DNA of 64,000 nt from JAOTVV01 sp041602035 (GCA_041602035.1 JBFIHA010000004.1:1-64000); one strand, 5' to 3'; counted from the first letter of the stretch, positions 34,938 through 44,014 are shown. Notes: generated by a model from the sequence alone, not told the origin. Program-made: numbers and translations.

Positions 34938-37364
34938 CTAGTGGCCGGCTTTCACGAGGGCTTTGACCCGCTTGTTCACGTCCTGGAAGTTGATGTCGAC
35001 CGAGTAGACCCGCTGGTACTCCCGCAACGCTTCGGCCGGCCGCTCCAGCTCTTCTTCGGCCCGACCCAGCCAGTAGAGGCAACCAATCTTCTCTTCATCG
35101 CCGCCAGCCTCCGAGTCGACCGCGCGTCGGAGTACCGTCGCCGCGACAGAGAACTGACCATTCTCGAAGAAACACAGACCCAGGGCCTCCGCCGTCTTGA
35201 GCCGGCCTTCGGGCGCGCGCAGCGCACGCTGGAACTCGGTAATCGCCTCGTCCAGCAGACCCATTTCCTTGAACGCCACACCGAGGTCGTAGTGCGCCTG
35301 CCAGTCCTCTTCAGCGAGATTCACTTCGATCCCTCGCTTGAACTCGCTCAGCATCTCCTCGAAGTCGCGCTGCTCATCACCCGTCGGTTCCTCGTCCTCG
35401 ATCCGCATCCGCGTGTCGCGGGTCATCAACTCCTCGTCATCGAGGACCAACGCCCCGAGGTCCACGAAATCGCCGGCTGGGGCCGCGGGCGCTTCGGCGG
35501 CGCGAGGTGGGGGCGCCTCGATCGGCACGGGCGCCAACGTGGTCAGGCCAACCTTGGCCTGTTCGTTGTTCGGATCGTGATCCAGCACCCGCTGATACAC
35601 TGCTCGGGCTCGGTCTGCCGCCCCACTACGCAGGAGCGCATCGGCGAGCCCCAGGTAGGCCTCCGTCAGCGCGGATTTGGAGCCGCGATGGAACGCAAGC
35701 TCCACACGCTTCTGGTGATGCCGCACGCTGTTGGGGTCCAGTCGGAGGATCTCCCGCACGAGATCATCAGCATCCTCCCACTCCTCCTCGCCCTCCATCA
35801 AGCGCAGCGCAATGTCCAGCTCGCCGACCCCGCGGTCACGCTCGCCCGCTTCGATGAGAGCTTCCGCCAGGGCTCGGTGGAGCGCCGGATCATCGGGATC
35901 ATCCGCAATGCGGCCCTCGAGATCCTCGATGCGCTCCGCGGGCGTGGCGTCGGCGGTGACCTCCGCGGCCTTCTCATCCTTCTGCGCGGCAGCGGCTCCC
36001 ACATCCACCCCGAAGTCGAGATCCGGCACCTCGAGATCACCGATCTCGGCCGCATCCCACACCGACTCTTCGACCTCGACGTCGAGCCCCGGCTTCGACT
36101 CGCGGAGTTCGACCGACGAGCGTTCCTCGACCTCGATGGTCAGATCTTCGGCTCCGGCCCCCGTTCCAACGATGCCCGGCGTCACCTCGACCACGTCAGG
36201 CTCCTCGGATGCCGCTTCCTCGGGGGGCGGGGGCGTCGCCTCTTCCTCATCGAGCGTCGTGGGCTCGAACTCCAGCGACGGAACCTCCTCCCGCGTCGGC
36301 GCCGCGAACTCCTCCTCCACCGCCAGCCCCTCGACGGCGGCGACCTCCTCGTCGGGCTCGAGGTATTCCGCCGAGAGCCGCTCCACCTCTCCCGCTTCCT
36401 CCGCGGCCTCCTCGACGAGTGACGTCGGTTCGACGGCCATGTCCTCCGCTACGGTCTCGTCAGCCGCCACCTCAGCAGCCTCAACCGCCTCCTCCTCGAG
36501 CGAGGTCGGCTCGATCTCCAGGGGCTCGACGGCCGCCGCGGTCGCCTCCACCTCGGCGAGCTGTTCTTCGATGAGGGACGCCGGCTCCACGGGGCTCGGG
36601 GGCACGTCCTCGGGCGGTGGCGGCGCGTACTCCTCCTCCACTACCTCCGGCTCGGCGAGCGCGGTCACCGGCTCGTCATCGAGATCGAGGAAGACTAGGT
36701 CGGACGTCTTGGCTCGCTTCGACACCTTGGGCAGCGGCGCCGCCGCGACGTCGTAGTCGGGATCGATCTCCATCATCCGGGCCAGCGTATCCCGCTTGCG
36801 ACGCGTATCGCCGGACGCCTCCACTTCGGCGTAGAGCTTGGCCAGTTGCTCCCTGGCTTCGTCCGTCCTCGCTGCCGCCTTCAGCTGTTCGGCCAGCAGC
36901 AGGCGGATCTCCTCATTGTCAGGCGACAGGTCCGCGAAGTCCTTGAGCGCATGGAATGCCTGCTCGAGCTGACCGCTCTTCTGCATGCGTTCGGCGTACT
37001 CGAGGAGATTGCGCTTGGCTTCCGTCGTGAAGCCGCGCTCCAGCATCAACTTCGCGAGCTTGAGGTAGACCGGCGTCCGCCCTGGGGCATTGCGGAGGAT
37101 CTTGTTGCAGAGGGCGATAGCGTTGTTCGGGAATCCGTTCTCCGCGTACCGGATTACGGCCTTCTCGTACGTCTCAACGCCGGCCCCGACGTTCCCACCT
37201 TTGATGTACAGGTCACCGAGCTTGTTGTAGAGCGCAAGCTCGCGATCCGCCTCGGGAGTGCCATCGACGTCGTCGACGATCCTCTGATAGAGGGAGATCG
37301 CTTTATCCCACTGTTCCTTTTGCTCGAACTTGCGGGCCTTCTCTTTCGCTCTCTCGACGTTCAG
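34938..37364 (-). CDS. Large TPR protein with acidic linker
   Basis: The frame extends well above the first ATG (37049). The coding-like part begins LNVERAKEKARKFEQKEQWDKAISLY at a CTG (37364), with CGAGG six bases upstream, giving 808 residues. Residues 1-200 are TPR repeats. About 210-480 is acidic with EPTSLVEE-type near-repeats and is probably disordered. About 480-800 is again TPR (AEALIEAGERDRGVGELDIAL, YDLGVAFKEMGLLDEAITEFQRAL). There is no signal peptide. It is a scaffold or regulator of unknown role, related in layout to the protein at 29.4-31.1 kb. No ATG or GTG fits the N-terminal repeat. Confidence 0.8.
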   Translation of the reverse strand: MNVERAKEKARKFEQKEQWDKAISLYQRIVDDVDGTPEADRELALYNKLGDLYIKGGNVGAGVETYEKAVIRYAENGFPNNAIALCNKILRNAPGRTPVYLKLAKLMLERGFTTEAKRNLLEYAERMQKSGQLEQAFHALKDFADLSPDNEEIRLLLAEQLKAAARTDEAREQLAKLYAEVEASGDTRRKRDTLARMMEIDPDYDVAAAPLPKVSKRAKTSDLVFLDLDDEPVTALAEPEVVEEEYAPPPPEDVPPSPVEPASLIEEQLAEVEATAAAVEPLEIEPTSLEEEAVEAAEVAADETVAEDMAVEPTSLVEEAAEEAGEVERLSAEYLEPDEEVAAVEGLAVEEEFAAPTREEVPSLEFEPTTLDEEEATPPPPEEAASEEPDVVEVTPGIVGTGAGAEDLTIEVEERSSVELRESKPGLDVEVEESVWDAAEIGDLEVPDLDFGVDVGAAAAQKDEKAAEVTADATPAERIEDLEGRIADDPDDPALHRALAEALIEAGERDRGVGELDIALRLMEGEEEWEDADDLVREILRLDPNSVRHHQKRVELAFHRGSKSALTEAYLGLADALLRSGAADRARAVYQRVLDHDPNNEQAKVGLTTLAPVPIEAPPPRAAEAPAAPAGDFVDLGALVLDDEELMTRDTRMRIEDEEPTGDEQRDFEEMLSEFKRGIEVNLAEEDWQAHYDLGVAFKEMGLLDEAITEFQRALRAPEGRLKTAEALGLCFFENGQFSVAATVLRRAVDSEAGGDEEKIGCLYWLGRAEEELERPAEALREYQRVYSVDINFQDVNKRVKALVKAGH

Positions 37365-37423
37365 GATGAACCTCGGCTGGCTGAGACGTGAAGCGGTCCG
37401 CGCATTGACGACTTACAAGTGAT

Positions 37424-38689
37424 TCAAACTATGAAATTTACGGGTGCCCGTCCGAGGTGACAAGCCGCACCCTCGACCCAGGCCTCCGTGATCAGGTTCG
37501 TGCCGTACCAGTATACCAACTCGCGCCAGTCGCGGACGGCCGCGAGCACCACATCCGCCCTGAAGCCAGCCGCGATCTGACCCCGCCGATGCGCCTCACC
37601 GACGCCCGCGGCCCCATTCACGGTGATCGCCGTCACCGCCTCGGCGGGAACCAGCCCGGCCTGCGACACCGCCAGCGTGGCCATGAGCGGCAAACTCAGT
37701 CCCGGAGAGCTGCCGGGATTGAAATCCGTTGCCAACGCCACCGCCGCACCGGCCTCGATGAGCCTGCGACCGGGCGCCTGGTTCTTTCGGCCCAGAAACA
37801 TCATCGTGCCCGGCAGGAGCACGGCAACGGTCTCCGCCGCGGCCAGGGCCGCAATCCCGGCGTCGGAGATCGCGGCAAGGTGATCAGCCGTCACCGCCCC
37901 TAGGGATGCCGCCAGCTCCGCCCCTCCCGAGGGGTCGAGCTCGTCCGCATGGAGCTTGAGGGCCATCCCGTGCCGGCGCGCCGCCTCCAGGACGCGGCGC
38001 GCCTGCGCTACCGTGAACACGCCTGGCTCACAGAACACGTCGCAGAAGCGGGCCAACCCCAGGCGCGTCACGATAGGAAGCATCTCCCGCACGATCAACT
38101 CGACATACTCGTCGGCATGCGGCCGATACTCGGGCGGCACCTCATGCGCGCCGAGGAACGTGGGCACGACCGCCGGAGCACGATCGGCCACGGCCGCGAC
38201 CGCCCGGAGCTGCTTCAGTTCGGCTTCGAGCTCCAGGCCATAGCCCGATTTCACCTCGACAGTCGTCGTCCCGTTGGCCAGGAGGCGATCCAGGCGTCGC
38301 CGAGTCAAGTCGACGAGCGCCTGCTCAGCACATGCACGAACGTCCCGTACCGACGAGAGAATGCCGCCGCCCTCCGCAGCGATCTCCTTGTACCCGATAC
38401 CCCGTGCCCGACGCTCGTGATCGGTCAGGCGAGCCGCGCCGAACACGGCATGCGTGTGGCAGTCCACGAACCCCGGGAAGAGCACGCCATCGACTTCCAC
38501 GATCCTGGCCGACGGAGCCTGGGCACGGAGTTCCTGCTCCCGGCCCACCGCACCGATCGTGCCGTCGTCCGCCAGGAGGACAGCCGTCGAGTCGAGCACC
38601 TCCAGCTCCGCCATCTCCGTGCCGCGTCTGGCCCGAGCCGGGCCGCGGCACGTGACGACCTGCGTTGCGCCGACGAGGAGGGTGCTCAG
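37424..38689 (-). CDS. hutI: Imidazolonepropionase
   Basis: HutI hydrolyses imidazolone propionate to formiminoglutamate, step three of histidine breakdown. The open frame runs far into hutU, but the protein-like part starts at LSTLLVGATQVV. That is a CTG at 38689 overlapping the hutU TGA, which gives 421 residues, the usual size. Amidohydrolase metal motifs are present: FVDCHTHAVFG, LGAHEVP, LKLHADELD and ATDFNPGS. It is the last gene of hutH-hutU-hutI. Confidence 0.93.
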   Translation of the reverse strand: MSTLLVGATQVVTCRGPARARRGTEMAELEVLDSTAVLLADDGTIGAVGREQELRAQAPSARIVEVDGVLFPGFVDCHTHAVFGAARLTDHERRARGIGYKEIAAEGGGILSSVRDVRACAEQALVDLTRRRLDRLLANGTTTVEVKSGYGLELEAELKQLRAVAAVADRAPAVVPTFLGAHEVPPEYRPHADEYVELIVREMLPIVTRLGLARFCDVFCEPGVFTVAQARRVLEAARRHGMALKLHADELDPSGGAELAASLGAVTADHLAAISDAGIAALAAAETVAVLLPGTMMFLGRKNQAPGRRLIEAGAAVALATDFNPGSSPGLSLPLMATLAVSQAGLVPAEAVTAITVNGAAGVGEAHRRGQIAAGFRADVVLAAVRDWRELVYWYGTNLITEAWVEGAACHLGRAPVNFIV

Positions 38690-40359
38690 CGGGGAGCCTC
38701 GTGCATCGGGATCACGATCCCGTGACGCTGCGCGGCTGCGATCGCCTCGGGGTACCCCGCGTCGGCGTGGCGCGCGACACCGATGCCGGGATCGTTGGTG
38801 AGCACACGCTCCAGCCGTCGCGCCGCCGCCTCGGTGCCATCGGCAACGATCACCTGCCCGGCGTGCAGGCTGTTGCCGATGCCGACGCCGCCACCGTGGT
38901 GGAACGAGACCCACGACGCTCCCGAGGCAGCATTGAGCAGCGCGTTCAGGATCGGCCAGTCGGCCACGGCATCCGTGCCATCTCGCATGCCCTCCGTCTC
39001 GCGGAACGGCGAGGCGACCGATCCGGTGTCGAGGTGATCGCGACCGATCACGATCGGTGCCGACAACTCTCCGGACCCGACCAAAGCATTGAGTGCCAGC
39101 CCAAACCGAGCGCGCTCTCCCTGTCCTAGCCAACAGATCCGTGCCGGGAGGCCTTGGAAGGCCACGCGCTCCCGCGCCAGCCGGATCCACCGCGCGAGGT
39201 GGAGGTCCTCTGGGAACAGCTCGAGCACCAAGTCGTCCGTACGGAAGAGGTCCTCGGGATTGCCTGACAGCGCCACCCAGCGGAACGGACCTTTCCCGTC
39301 ACAGAACAGCGGCCGGATGTACTCGGGGACGAATCCCGCGATTGCAAAGGCATCCTCCACGCCAGCGTCCCTCGCCTCGGTGCGGATATTGTTGCCGTAG
39401 TCGAAGGTGACGGCCCCGCGCCGCTGGAGCTCCAGCATCGCGCGCACGTGGGCTGCAATAGAACGTCGCGATCGGCGGAGATACTCCTCCGGGTCCGAGC
39501 GCCGCAGATCCGCCGCGGCCTCCAGGCCGAGGCCGGCGGGGACGTACCCGTTGAGCGGATCGTGCGCGGACGTCTGATCGGTGAGGACATCGGGCACCCA
39601 CCCGCGCGCCACCATCTCAGGGAGCACGTCGGCGCAATTCCCGAGCAGTCCAACCGACACGGCCTGGCCGCGATCCCGCGCCGTCGTGACGATGCGCCAC
39701 GCCTCGTCGAGCGACTCGGACATCACGTCGAGGTACTTGGTCTTGAGACGCCGCTCGATCCGGGTGGGGTCCACTTCCACGGCAAGGATGGCTCCTTCGT
39801 TCATCGTTGCCGCAAGAGGCTGGGCACCACCCATCCCGCCAAGCCCGCCGGTCACCACGATCCTCCCGCGAAAGGAATCGTCGAAGTGGCGCGCGGCAAC
39901 CGCACCGAAGGTCTCGTAGGTGCCCTGGAGGATCCCCTGGGTGCCGATGTAGATCCAGCTGCCCGCGGTCATCTGGCCATACATCATCAGTCCGGCCCGC
40001 TCCAACTCGCGAAAGTGCTCCCACGTGGCCCACCGGCCCACCAGGTTCGCGTTGGCGATCAGGACTCGAGGGGCATCCTCGTGCGTGCGGAAGACACCGA
40101 CCGGCTTCCCGGACTGGACGAGCAAGGTCTCGTCGTTCTCGAGTTGCCGGAGGCGTGCGCAGATCGCATCGAACGCTTCCCAGCTTCTGGCGGCGCGTCC
40201 TGTACCGCCGTAGATGATGAGGTCCTCGGGTCGTTCGGCCACGTCCGGATCGAGGTTGTTCATCAGCATGCGGAGTGCAGCTTCTTGGATCCACCCTCGG
40301 CAGCTGATGGTCGCGCCACGTGGGGCACGAACGACGCGCGTCTTGGCTGCCGTGCTCAT
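38686..40359 (-). CDS. hutU: Urocanate hydratase
   Basis: HutU converts urocanate to imidazolone propionate using NAD+ as an electrophile. The 557 residues match the family. YGGTGRAARSWEAF, QSGKPVGVFRTHEDAPRVLIAN, TAGSWIYIGTQGILQGTYET, GGLGGMGGAQPLA and SFHHGGGVGIGNSLHAG are signature blocks. Start and stop overlap its neighbours by 4 bases or fewer, so hutH, hutU and hutI are tightly coupled. Confidence 0.97.
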   Translation of the reverse strand: MSTAAKTRVVRAPRGATISCRGWIQEAALRMLMNNLDPDVAERPEDLIIYGGTGRAARSWEAFDAICARLRQLENDETLLVQSGKPVGVFRTHEDAPRVLIANANLVGRWATWEHFRELERAGLMMYGQMTAGSWIYIGTQGILQGTYETFGAVAARHFDDSFRGRIVVTGGLGGMGGAQPLAATMNEGAILAVEVDPTRIERRLKTKYLDVMSESLDEAWRIVTTARDRGQAVSVGLLGNCADVLPEMVARGWVPDVLTDQTSAHDPLNGYVPAGLGLEAAADLRRSDPEEYLRRSRRSIAAHVRAMLELQRRGAVTFDYGNNIRTEARDAGVEDAFAIAGFVPEYIRPLFCDGKGPFRWVALSGNPEDLFRTDDLVLELFPEDLHLARWIRLARERVAFQGLPARICWLGQGERARFGLALNALVGSGELSAPIVIGRDHLDTGSVASPFRETEGMRDGTDAVADWPILNALLNAASGASWVSFHHGGGVGIGNSLHAGQVIVADGTEAAARRLERVLTNDPGIGVARHADAGYPEAIAAAQRHGIVIPMHEAPR

Positions 40360-41912
40360 ACCAACGCCTCCTGGGCAACCAGGGCGGTCACCCGCTCGAT
40401 ATCCGGTGTCAGCGGTCGATCTCCCGACAGCGCCTCCAGCACGTCGCGTACCCGGGCGTGCAGCCGGGCAACGCCCGCGCCAGGCCGCAACGGCCGGCGG
40501 TATTCGAGGGCCTGGGCTGCCGCAATGAGCTCACACGCCACGACGCGTTGTGCGTTGCCCAGCACACGACGGCCCTTCCAGGCGGCGGCCATACCCATGG
40601 GGACGACATCCTCTTGGCTGGCGTCGGTGGGGATCGACTGCACGCTGGCCGGCGTCGAGAGCGTGCGCGACTCGGCCACCAGGGCGGCGGCGGCGATCTG
40701 CACCATCATGAGTCCCGAATGCAGTCCGGCCCCCTGCGTGAGGAACGGTGGAAGCCCCTGCGAAAGATCAGGGTTCAGCAGCCGATCGATGCGGCGCTCC
40801 GCGAGCCCGGCGAGGGTGGTCAGCGCAATCGCCAGTATGTCAAGCGCCAGCGCCACCGGCTGACCGTGGAAGTTCCCTCCTGAGAGGATCTCGTCGCCGA
40901 ACACCAGGGGGTTATCGGTCGAGGCGTTGAGCTCGACCTCCACGACTCGGACCGCGTAGTCCACGGCGTCCGCGACGGCGCCGAGGATCTGCGGCGTGCA
41001 GCGCAGGCTATAGGCATCCTGCACCCTCGGGTCGTTCTGTCGGTGCGACTCCCGGATCTCACTGTCCACGAGCAGCGTTCGCAGGAGTGCCGCAGCACGG
41101 CGCTGACCCGGATGGGGACGGGCATCATGGATCCGCTCGTCGAACGGGACCGGTGTTCCCATGAGCGCTTCGAGACTCATCGCGGCCGCCCCGACCGCCG
41201 TGCGCCACAGGTTGAGCGCATCGTGTACCATGAGCGCCAGAATCGCCGTCTGCACCTGCGTGCCATTGATGAACGCGAGCCCTTCCTTGGGTTGGAACTC
41301 TAGGGGGGCAATACCCGCGGCCTGAAGTGCCTGAGTGGCCGAGACGCTTCCCGCTACCCTCGTCCCGCCACCCGCATGTTGGGAAGGGGGAAGGGGGAAG
41401 CGGGAAGGGTCATCTACAGTCACCTCGCCTCCCCCCATCATCGCCCACGCGATGTGCGACAACGGCGCGAGATCGCCGCTCGCACCGACGCTGCCCTGCT
41501 CAGGGACCACGGGATGGATGCCCGCGTCGAGCATCGCGGTGATGTGCCGCGGGACGGCCGACCGGGCACCACTTGTTTCTCGGAGCAGCACGTTCGCGCG
41601 CAGGAGCATCACGGCGCGCACGACGTCGGTCGGCAGCGGATCGCCAACACCCGACACGTGGCTCACGATCAGGTTCCGTTGCAGCTCGAGCAGCTGGTCC
41701 GACGAGATGCGCACGTTGGCGAGCTTGCCGAACCCCGTATTCACGCCGTACACCGCCACGCCGGTCGCGAGCAGGTGCTCCAGTCCTTGCCGTGATGTAT
41801 CCGCTTGCGCCGCGGCGTCCGGGTCGACGTCGACGCGGGCCCCGCCACGGGCGACGGCGACGACGTCGGGTATGGTGAGGGACCGCCCAGTGAGCATGAC
41901 CGAGGACGTCAT
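40356..41912 (-). CDS. hutH: Histidine ammonia-lyase with repeat-encoded insertion
   Basis: HutH removes ammonia from histidine to give urocanate. The ATG at 41912 gives 518 residues. GSVGASGDLAPLSH carries the Ala-Ser-Gly that cyclises into the MIO cofactor. YGVNTGFGKLA and GGNFHGQPVALALD are also conserved. Residues about 169-189 (PSRFPLPPSQHAGGGTR) come from a nine-heptamer palindromic element of exactly 63 bases. They lie in the loop after the MIO helix where the family varies. The upstream frame of 52 codons is array-encoded and is not part of the protein. Confidence 0.95.
   Translation of the reverse strand: MTSSVMLTGRSLTIPDVVAVARGGARVDVDPDAAAQADTSRQGLEHLLATGVAVYGVNTGFGKLANVRISSDQLLELQRNLIVSHVSGVGDPLPTDVVRAVMLLRANVLLRETSGARSAVPRHITAMLDAGIHPVVPEQGSVGASGDLAPLSHIAWAMMGGGEVTVDDPSRFPLPPSQHAGGGTRVAGSVSATQALQAAGIAPLEFQPKEGLAFINGTQVQTAILALMVHDALNLWRTAVGAAAMSLEALMGTPVPFDERIHDARPHPGQRRAAALLRTLLVDSEIRESHRQNDPRVQDAYSLRCTPQILGAVADAVDYAVRVVEVELNASTDNPLVFGDEILSGGNFHGQPVALALDILAIALTTLAGLAERRIDRLLNPDLSQGLPPFLTQGAGLHSGLMMVQIAAAALVAESRTLSTPASVQSIPTDASQEDVVPMGMAAAWKGRRVLGNAQRVVACELIAAAQALEYRRPLRPGAGVARLHARVRDVLEALSGDRPLTPDIERVTALVAQEALV
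41346..41408. repeat. Nine-heptamer palindromic element inside hutH
   Basis: Four TC-type 7-mers (GCTTCCC, GCTACCC and two more), one central 7-mer, and four GGGAAGG-type 7-mers, all in one phase. The total is 63 bases, so the hutH frame is kept. Confidence 0.85.
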
Positions 41913-41932
41913 GGGGGAGAATATAAGGGGCG

Positions 41933-42072
41933 GGAATAGGGGAAACGAGAAACGGGTAGTGGGAAGGGGGAAGCGGGAAGCGGAGACGGGAACTGGGAAA
42001 AGCGCAGAGCGCAGGGTGCAGTGGGCACGGTGCAGCGAGTGGGAGCTGTGGACACAGTGTGGTGACACAGAG
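41933..42072. repeat. Twenty-unit heptamer array, left arm of S23 element
   Basis: Twenty consecutive 7-mers stay in one phase while the unit drifts from GGGAAGC through GGAACTG and CGCAGAG to CGCAGGG and TGCAGCG, then to GCTGTGG and CACAGAG. GCAGGGTGCAG at 42011-42021 is the exact reverse complement of 42608-42618 in the right arm. It begins 20 bases upstream of the hutH start. Confidence 0.85.
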
Positions 42073-42194
42073 CAGCCGGCTCAACGGTACGTGGCGGGAA
42101 CCGCCGAGGTTGGCACCGGAGACGGGCAATAGTTCGCACCGGCCATTCGCGGTTTCGGCTCGCCGACCAGTGGCGCAGACAGCAGTTGTGAAGC

Positions 42195-42566
42195 GTGAAG
42201 ACTCTCGAAAGCCTCAAGGCCTGGCGCGTGGCAAAAGATGTCTCGTACAGTGCCTATCGAGCCACGATGCAGGAGAACATCCGCCGGCATGAAGAACTCG
42301 CTCGCCAGATTCGACGTGCGGCCATCTCAATCCCGGCCAACATCGCCGAAGGGTATGCTCTAGGCACCAGGGCTCAGCTGATCCGCTGCCTGCGAATTTC
42401 TTACGGTTCGGCGAGCGAGCTCGTGACCCACATTGAACTCGCCCGCCGTCTTGGGATCATATCAAACGACGTGTCTCAGGACCTGCTAGAGCAGAGTGAC
42501 GGCCTCCTCTCGCTGCTCGTGGGGCTACTCAAACACCTCGGCGCCCGCGTCGGCCCTCGCCGATGA
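42195..42566 (+). CDS. Four-helix-bundle protein, S23/intervening-sequence family
   Basis: The protein has 123 residues from a GTG start in AAGCGTGAAGACT. LKAWRVAKDVSYSAYR, RRHEELARQIRRAAISIPANIAEGYA, LRISYGSASELVTHIELARRLG and the final LLSLLVGLLKHL give the four helices and the SIPANIAEG signature of the family (TIGR02436/PF05635). Members are coded inside 23S rRNA intervening sequences and also stand alone. The fold is shared with Avd, the accessory protein of diversity-generating retroelements. Biochemical function is not established. It is flanked on both sides by heptamer arrays and faces opposite to its neighbours. Confidence 0.9.
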   Translation: MKTLESLKAWRVAKDVSYSAYRATMQENIRRHEELARQIRRAAISIPANIAEGYALGTRAQLIRCLRISYGSASELVTHIELARRLGIISNDVSQDLLEQSDGLLSLLVGLLKHLGARVGPRR

Positions 42567-42594
42567 CCCTCCTGCAGTCTCTGACCCTTCCCTT

Positions 42595-42643
42595 TGCACC
42601 ATGTACTCTGCACCCTGCACCCTGCACCCTGCACCCTGCACCT
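42595..42643. repeat. TGCACCC heptamer array, right arm of S23 element
   Basis: Seven 7-mers, of which units three to six are identical TGCACCC and the last is TGCACCT. The array ends at the TAG stop codon of the convergent lipoprotein gene, sharing its last bases. Confidence 0.9.
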
Positions 42644-43802
42644 ACCGCTTCACCACCACCCCCCCATCCCCTGCCGTAAACCATCCCGCCCCCACCGACA
42701 ACTCCGGATTGCCGGGATCGGTCTGGTAGCTCCAGTCGAAGATGATGTAGTCCCGGCCGACGTGCGTCACCCGCAGGGCGCCAAAGCGGGCGAACGGACC
42801 GCCGTCGTCCATCGCGAACACGTAGCCATAGCCCGGCTGTGCCTGAATGGCCGCGCTCGAGTAGCCGGTTTCGGGCGCAATGTCAATCGAGGTGAGATCG
42901 GCCACGGGTCCCGTCCCGTACAGCGTGACGACCGTGTTTTGGCGCACGGGCACGAGGAAGAAATCGCCGTTGGGGTTGCGCGTGACACGGAAGTCGATGT
43001 CGCTCCGGTTGCCGTCGGTAACGATACCGAGCTCGAGCGTGCTCACCTGGCCGTCGCTGTTGGCGTCCAGCCAGAACCGGAATCCCGCCCGGGTCGCATC
43101 GAACGACAACGCCGTCACGACCACGTTTCGCGCATCGGGTCTCGGCGTATCGGCACGGATCGGCGACCACAGACTCTCATACCCTTCGATGCTCTCCGCC
43201 GAGACACCGAAACACCGTGGGGCCCCGTTCGGCAGGGCGCCGGCGATGAACTCGGGCGCAATCGTCGTGCCCTCCATCCCCCACGAGGCTCCGCAGAGAT
43301 TCTCGTCCAGGGAATACGTGGCACTGTACACCCGGTACTGCTTGAACGCATCCGGGGTCGATTGGAAGGCATTGTCGGACCACGAGAGATGGATCGCCCC
43401 GTTCAGGCTCGTGCTGAGGAGCGAGGTCGGCGCCTCCAACCGAAGCCGCTCGTCGACGATCACCGAGTTACTCGGGGCGCTCTCGATGCCGTTGAAGTCC
43501 ACGGCCACGACGAAATACTCCAGGTCGGGCTGGCCGCCATCGTGGAACGTCGGCGAGGTGGTTTCACCGCGCAGCCCGAACGACTCGTTGGATCCCGCCC
43601 GCGAGTATACCCGATAGACCTCGAGGTTGGGGTCCGTGTTGTGATCCCAAAACAGGAGAATCCCAAGCGGCAGGTCCGGATCGCCACTCGGCTCGAGCTC
43701 GTAGAAGAGGTTCTGCGGCGCCGACAGGAGTGGGCCGACCGGATCCTTGTCGCAGGCCACGACGACGAGCGAGATCGCCAAACCGACAGCCAGCTTCCGC
43801 AT
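42642..43802 (-). CDS. Fibronectin-III-like lipoprotein
   Basis: From the ATG at 43802 the protein has 386 residues. The signal MRKLAVGLAISLVVVAC ends in a VVAC lipobox. Two fibronectin type III-like domains follow, near 25-110 (LEVYRVYSRAG, LEYFVVAVDFNGIES) and 115-215. The C-terminal half is an unrecognised beta domain with EF-hand-like DANSDGQVSTLELG. It is probably an exported structural or binding protein. The stop codon directly abuts the TGCACCC array. Confidence 0.75.
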   Translation of the reverse strand: MRKLAVGLAISLVVVACDKDPVGPLLSAPQNLFYELEPSGDPDLPLGILLFWDHNTDPNLEVYRVYSRAGSNESFGLRGETTSPTFHDGGQPDLEYFVVAVDFNGIESAPSNSVIVDERLRLEAPTSLLSTSLNGAIHLSWSDNAFQSTPDAFKQYRVYSATYSLDENLCGASWGMEGTTIAPEFIAGALPNGAPRCFGVSAESIEGYESLWSPIRADTPRPDARNVVVTALSFDATRAGFRFWLDANSDGQVSTLELGIVTDGNRSDIDFRVTRNPNGDFFLVPVRQNTVVTLYGTGPVADLTSIDIAPETGYSSAAIQAQPGYGYVFAMDDGGPFARFGALRVTHVGRDYIIFDWSYQTDPGNPELSVGAGWFTAGDGGVVVKR

Positions 43803-44014
43803 GTGTCCGTCCTCCGATACCAGGGTCTCGCCACGCAAAACTGCATGGAGCGTGCCTTCCGAAACACGGCCCGTAAGTCGCTTCTTGATAACATGTTAGT
43901 GGAATCGACCGATGCTGCTGATGTCCCCTGGTGAGGACACACGAGTCGCTTCGGTCCCCGCTCGTCGGAAGCCGGAGGCCCCGCTGGCCCGACCGCCGGA
44001 CGCGCCGACGCGGC

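Larger units (their letters stand above)
41933..42643. mobile_element. Candidate element: S23-type gene between complementary heptamer arrays
   Basis: A single four-helix-bundle gene (42195-42566) lies between two heptamer arrays with reverse-complementary units. The transcript of the whole unit could fold with the arrays as the stem. Known 23S rRNA intervening sequences have the same plan: an S23-family ORF in an insert with paired ends. No rRNA is nearby. The arrays also match in type the gene-free elements across the window. Mobility is inference: no target duplication or empty site could be tested here. Confidence 0.45.

Noticed and set aside
34644..36422. Long plus-strand ORFs opposite the TPR genes (also 29366-30583 and 29808-30959)
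   Set aside because: They are reverse-complement shadows of Glu/Pro-rich codons, giving Ser/Arg/His-rich nonsense with no family features.
40356..42068. HutH start at 42068
   Set aside because: The extra 52 codons are translated heptamer array; homology begins at the ATG at 41912.
42195..42566. S23 protein as part of an rRNA operon
   Set aside because: No 23S or 16S rRNA sequence lies around it; both neighbours are protein genes.
42595..42643. CRISPR array
   Set aside because: Units of 7 nt follow each other with no spacers, and there is no cas gene.
41933..42643. Conventional insertion sequence
   Set aside because: No transposase gene is present, and the ends are arrays of short units, not single terminal inverted repeats.
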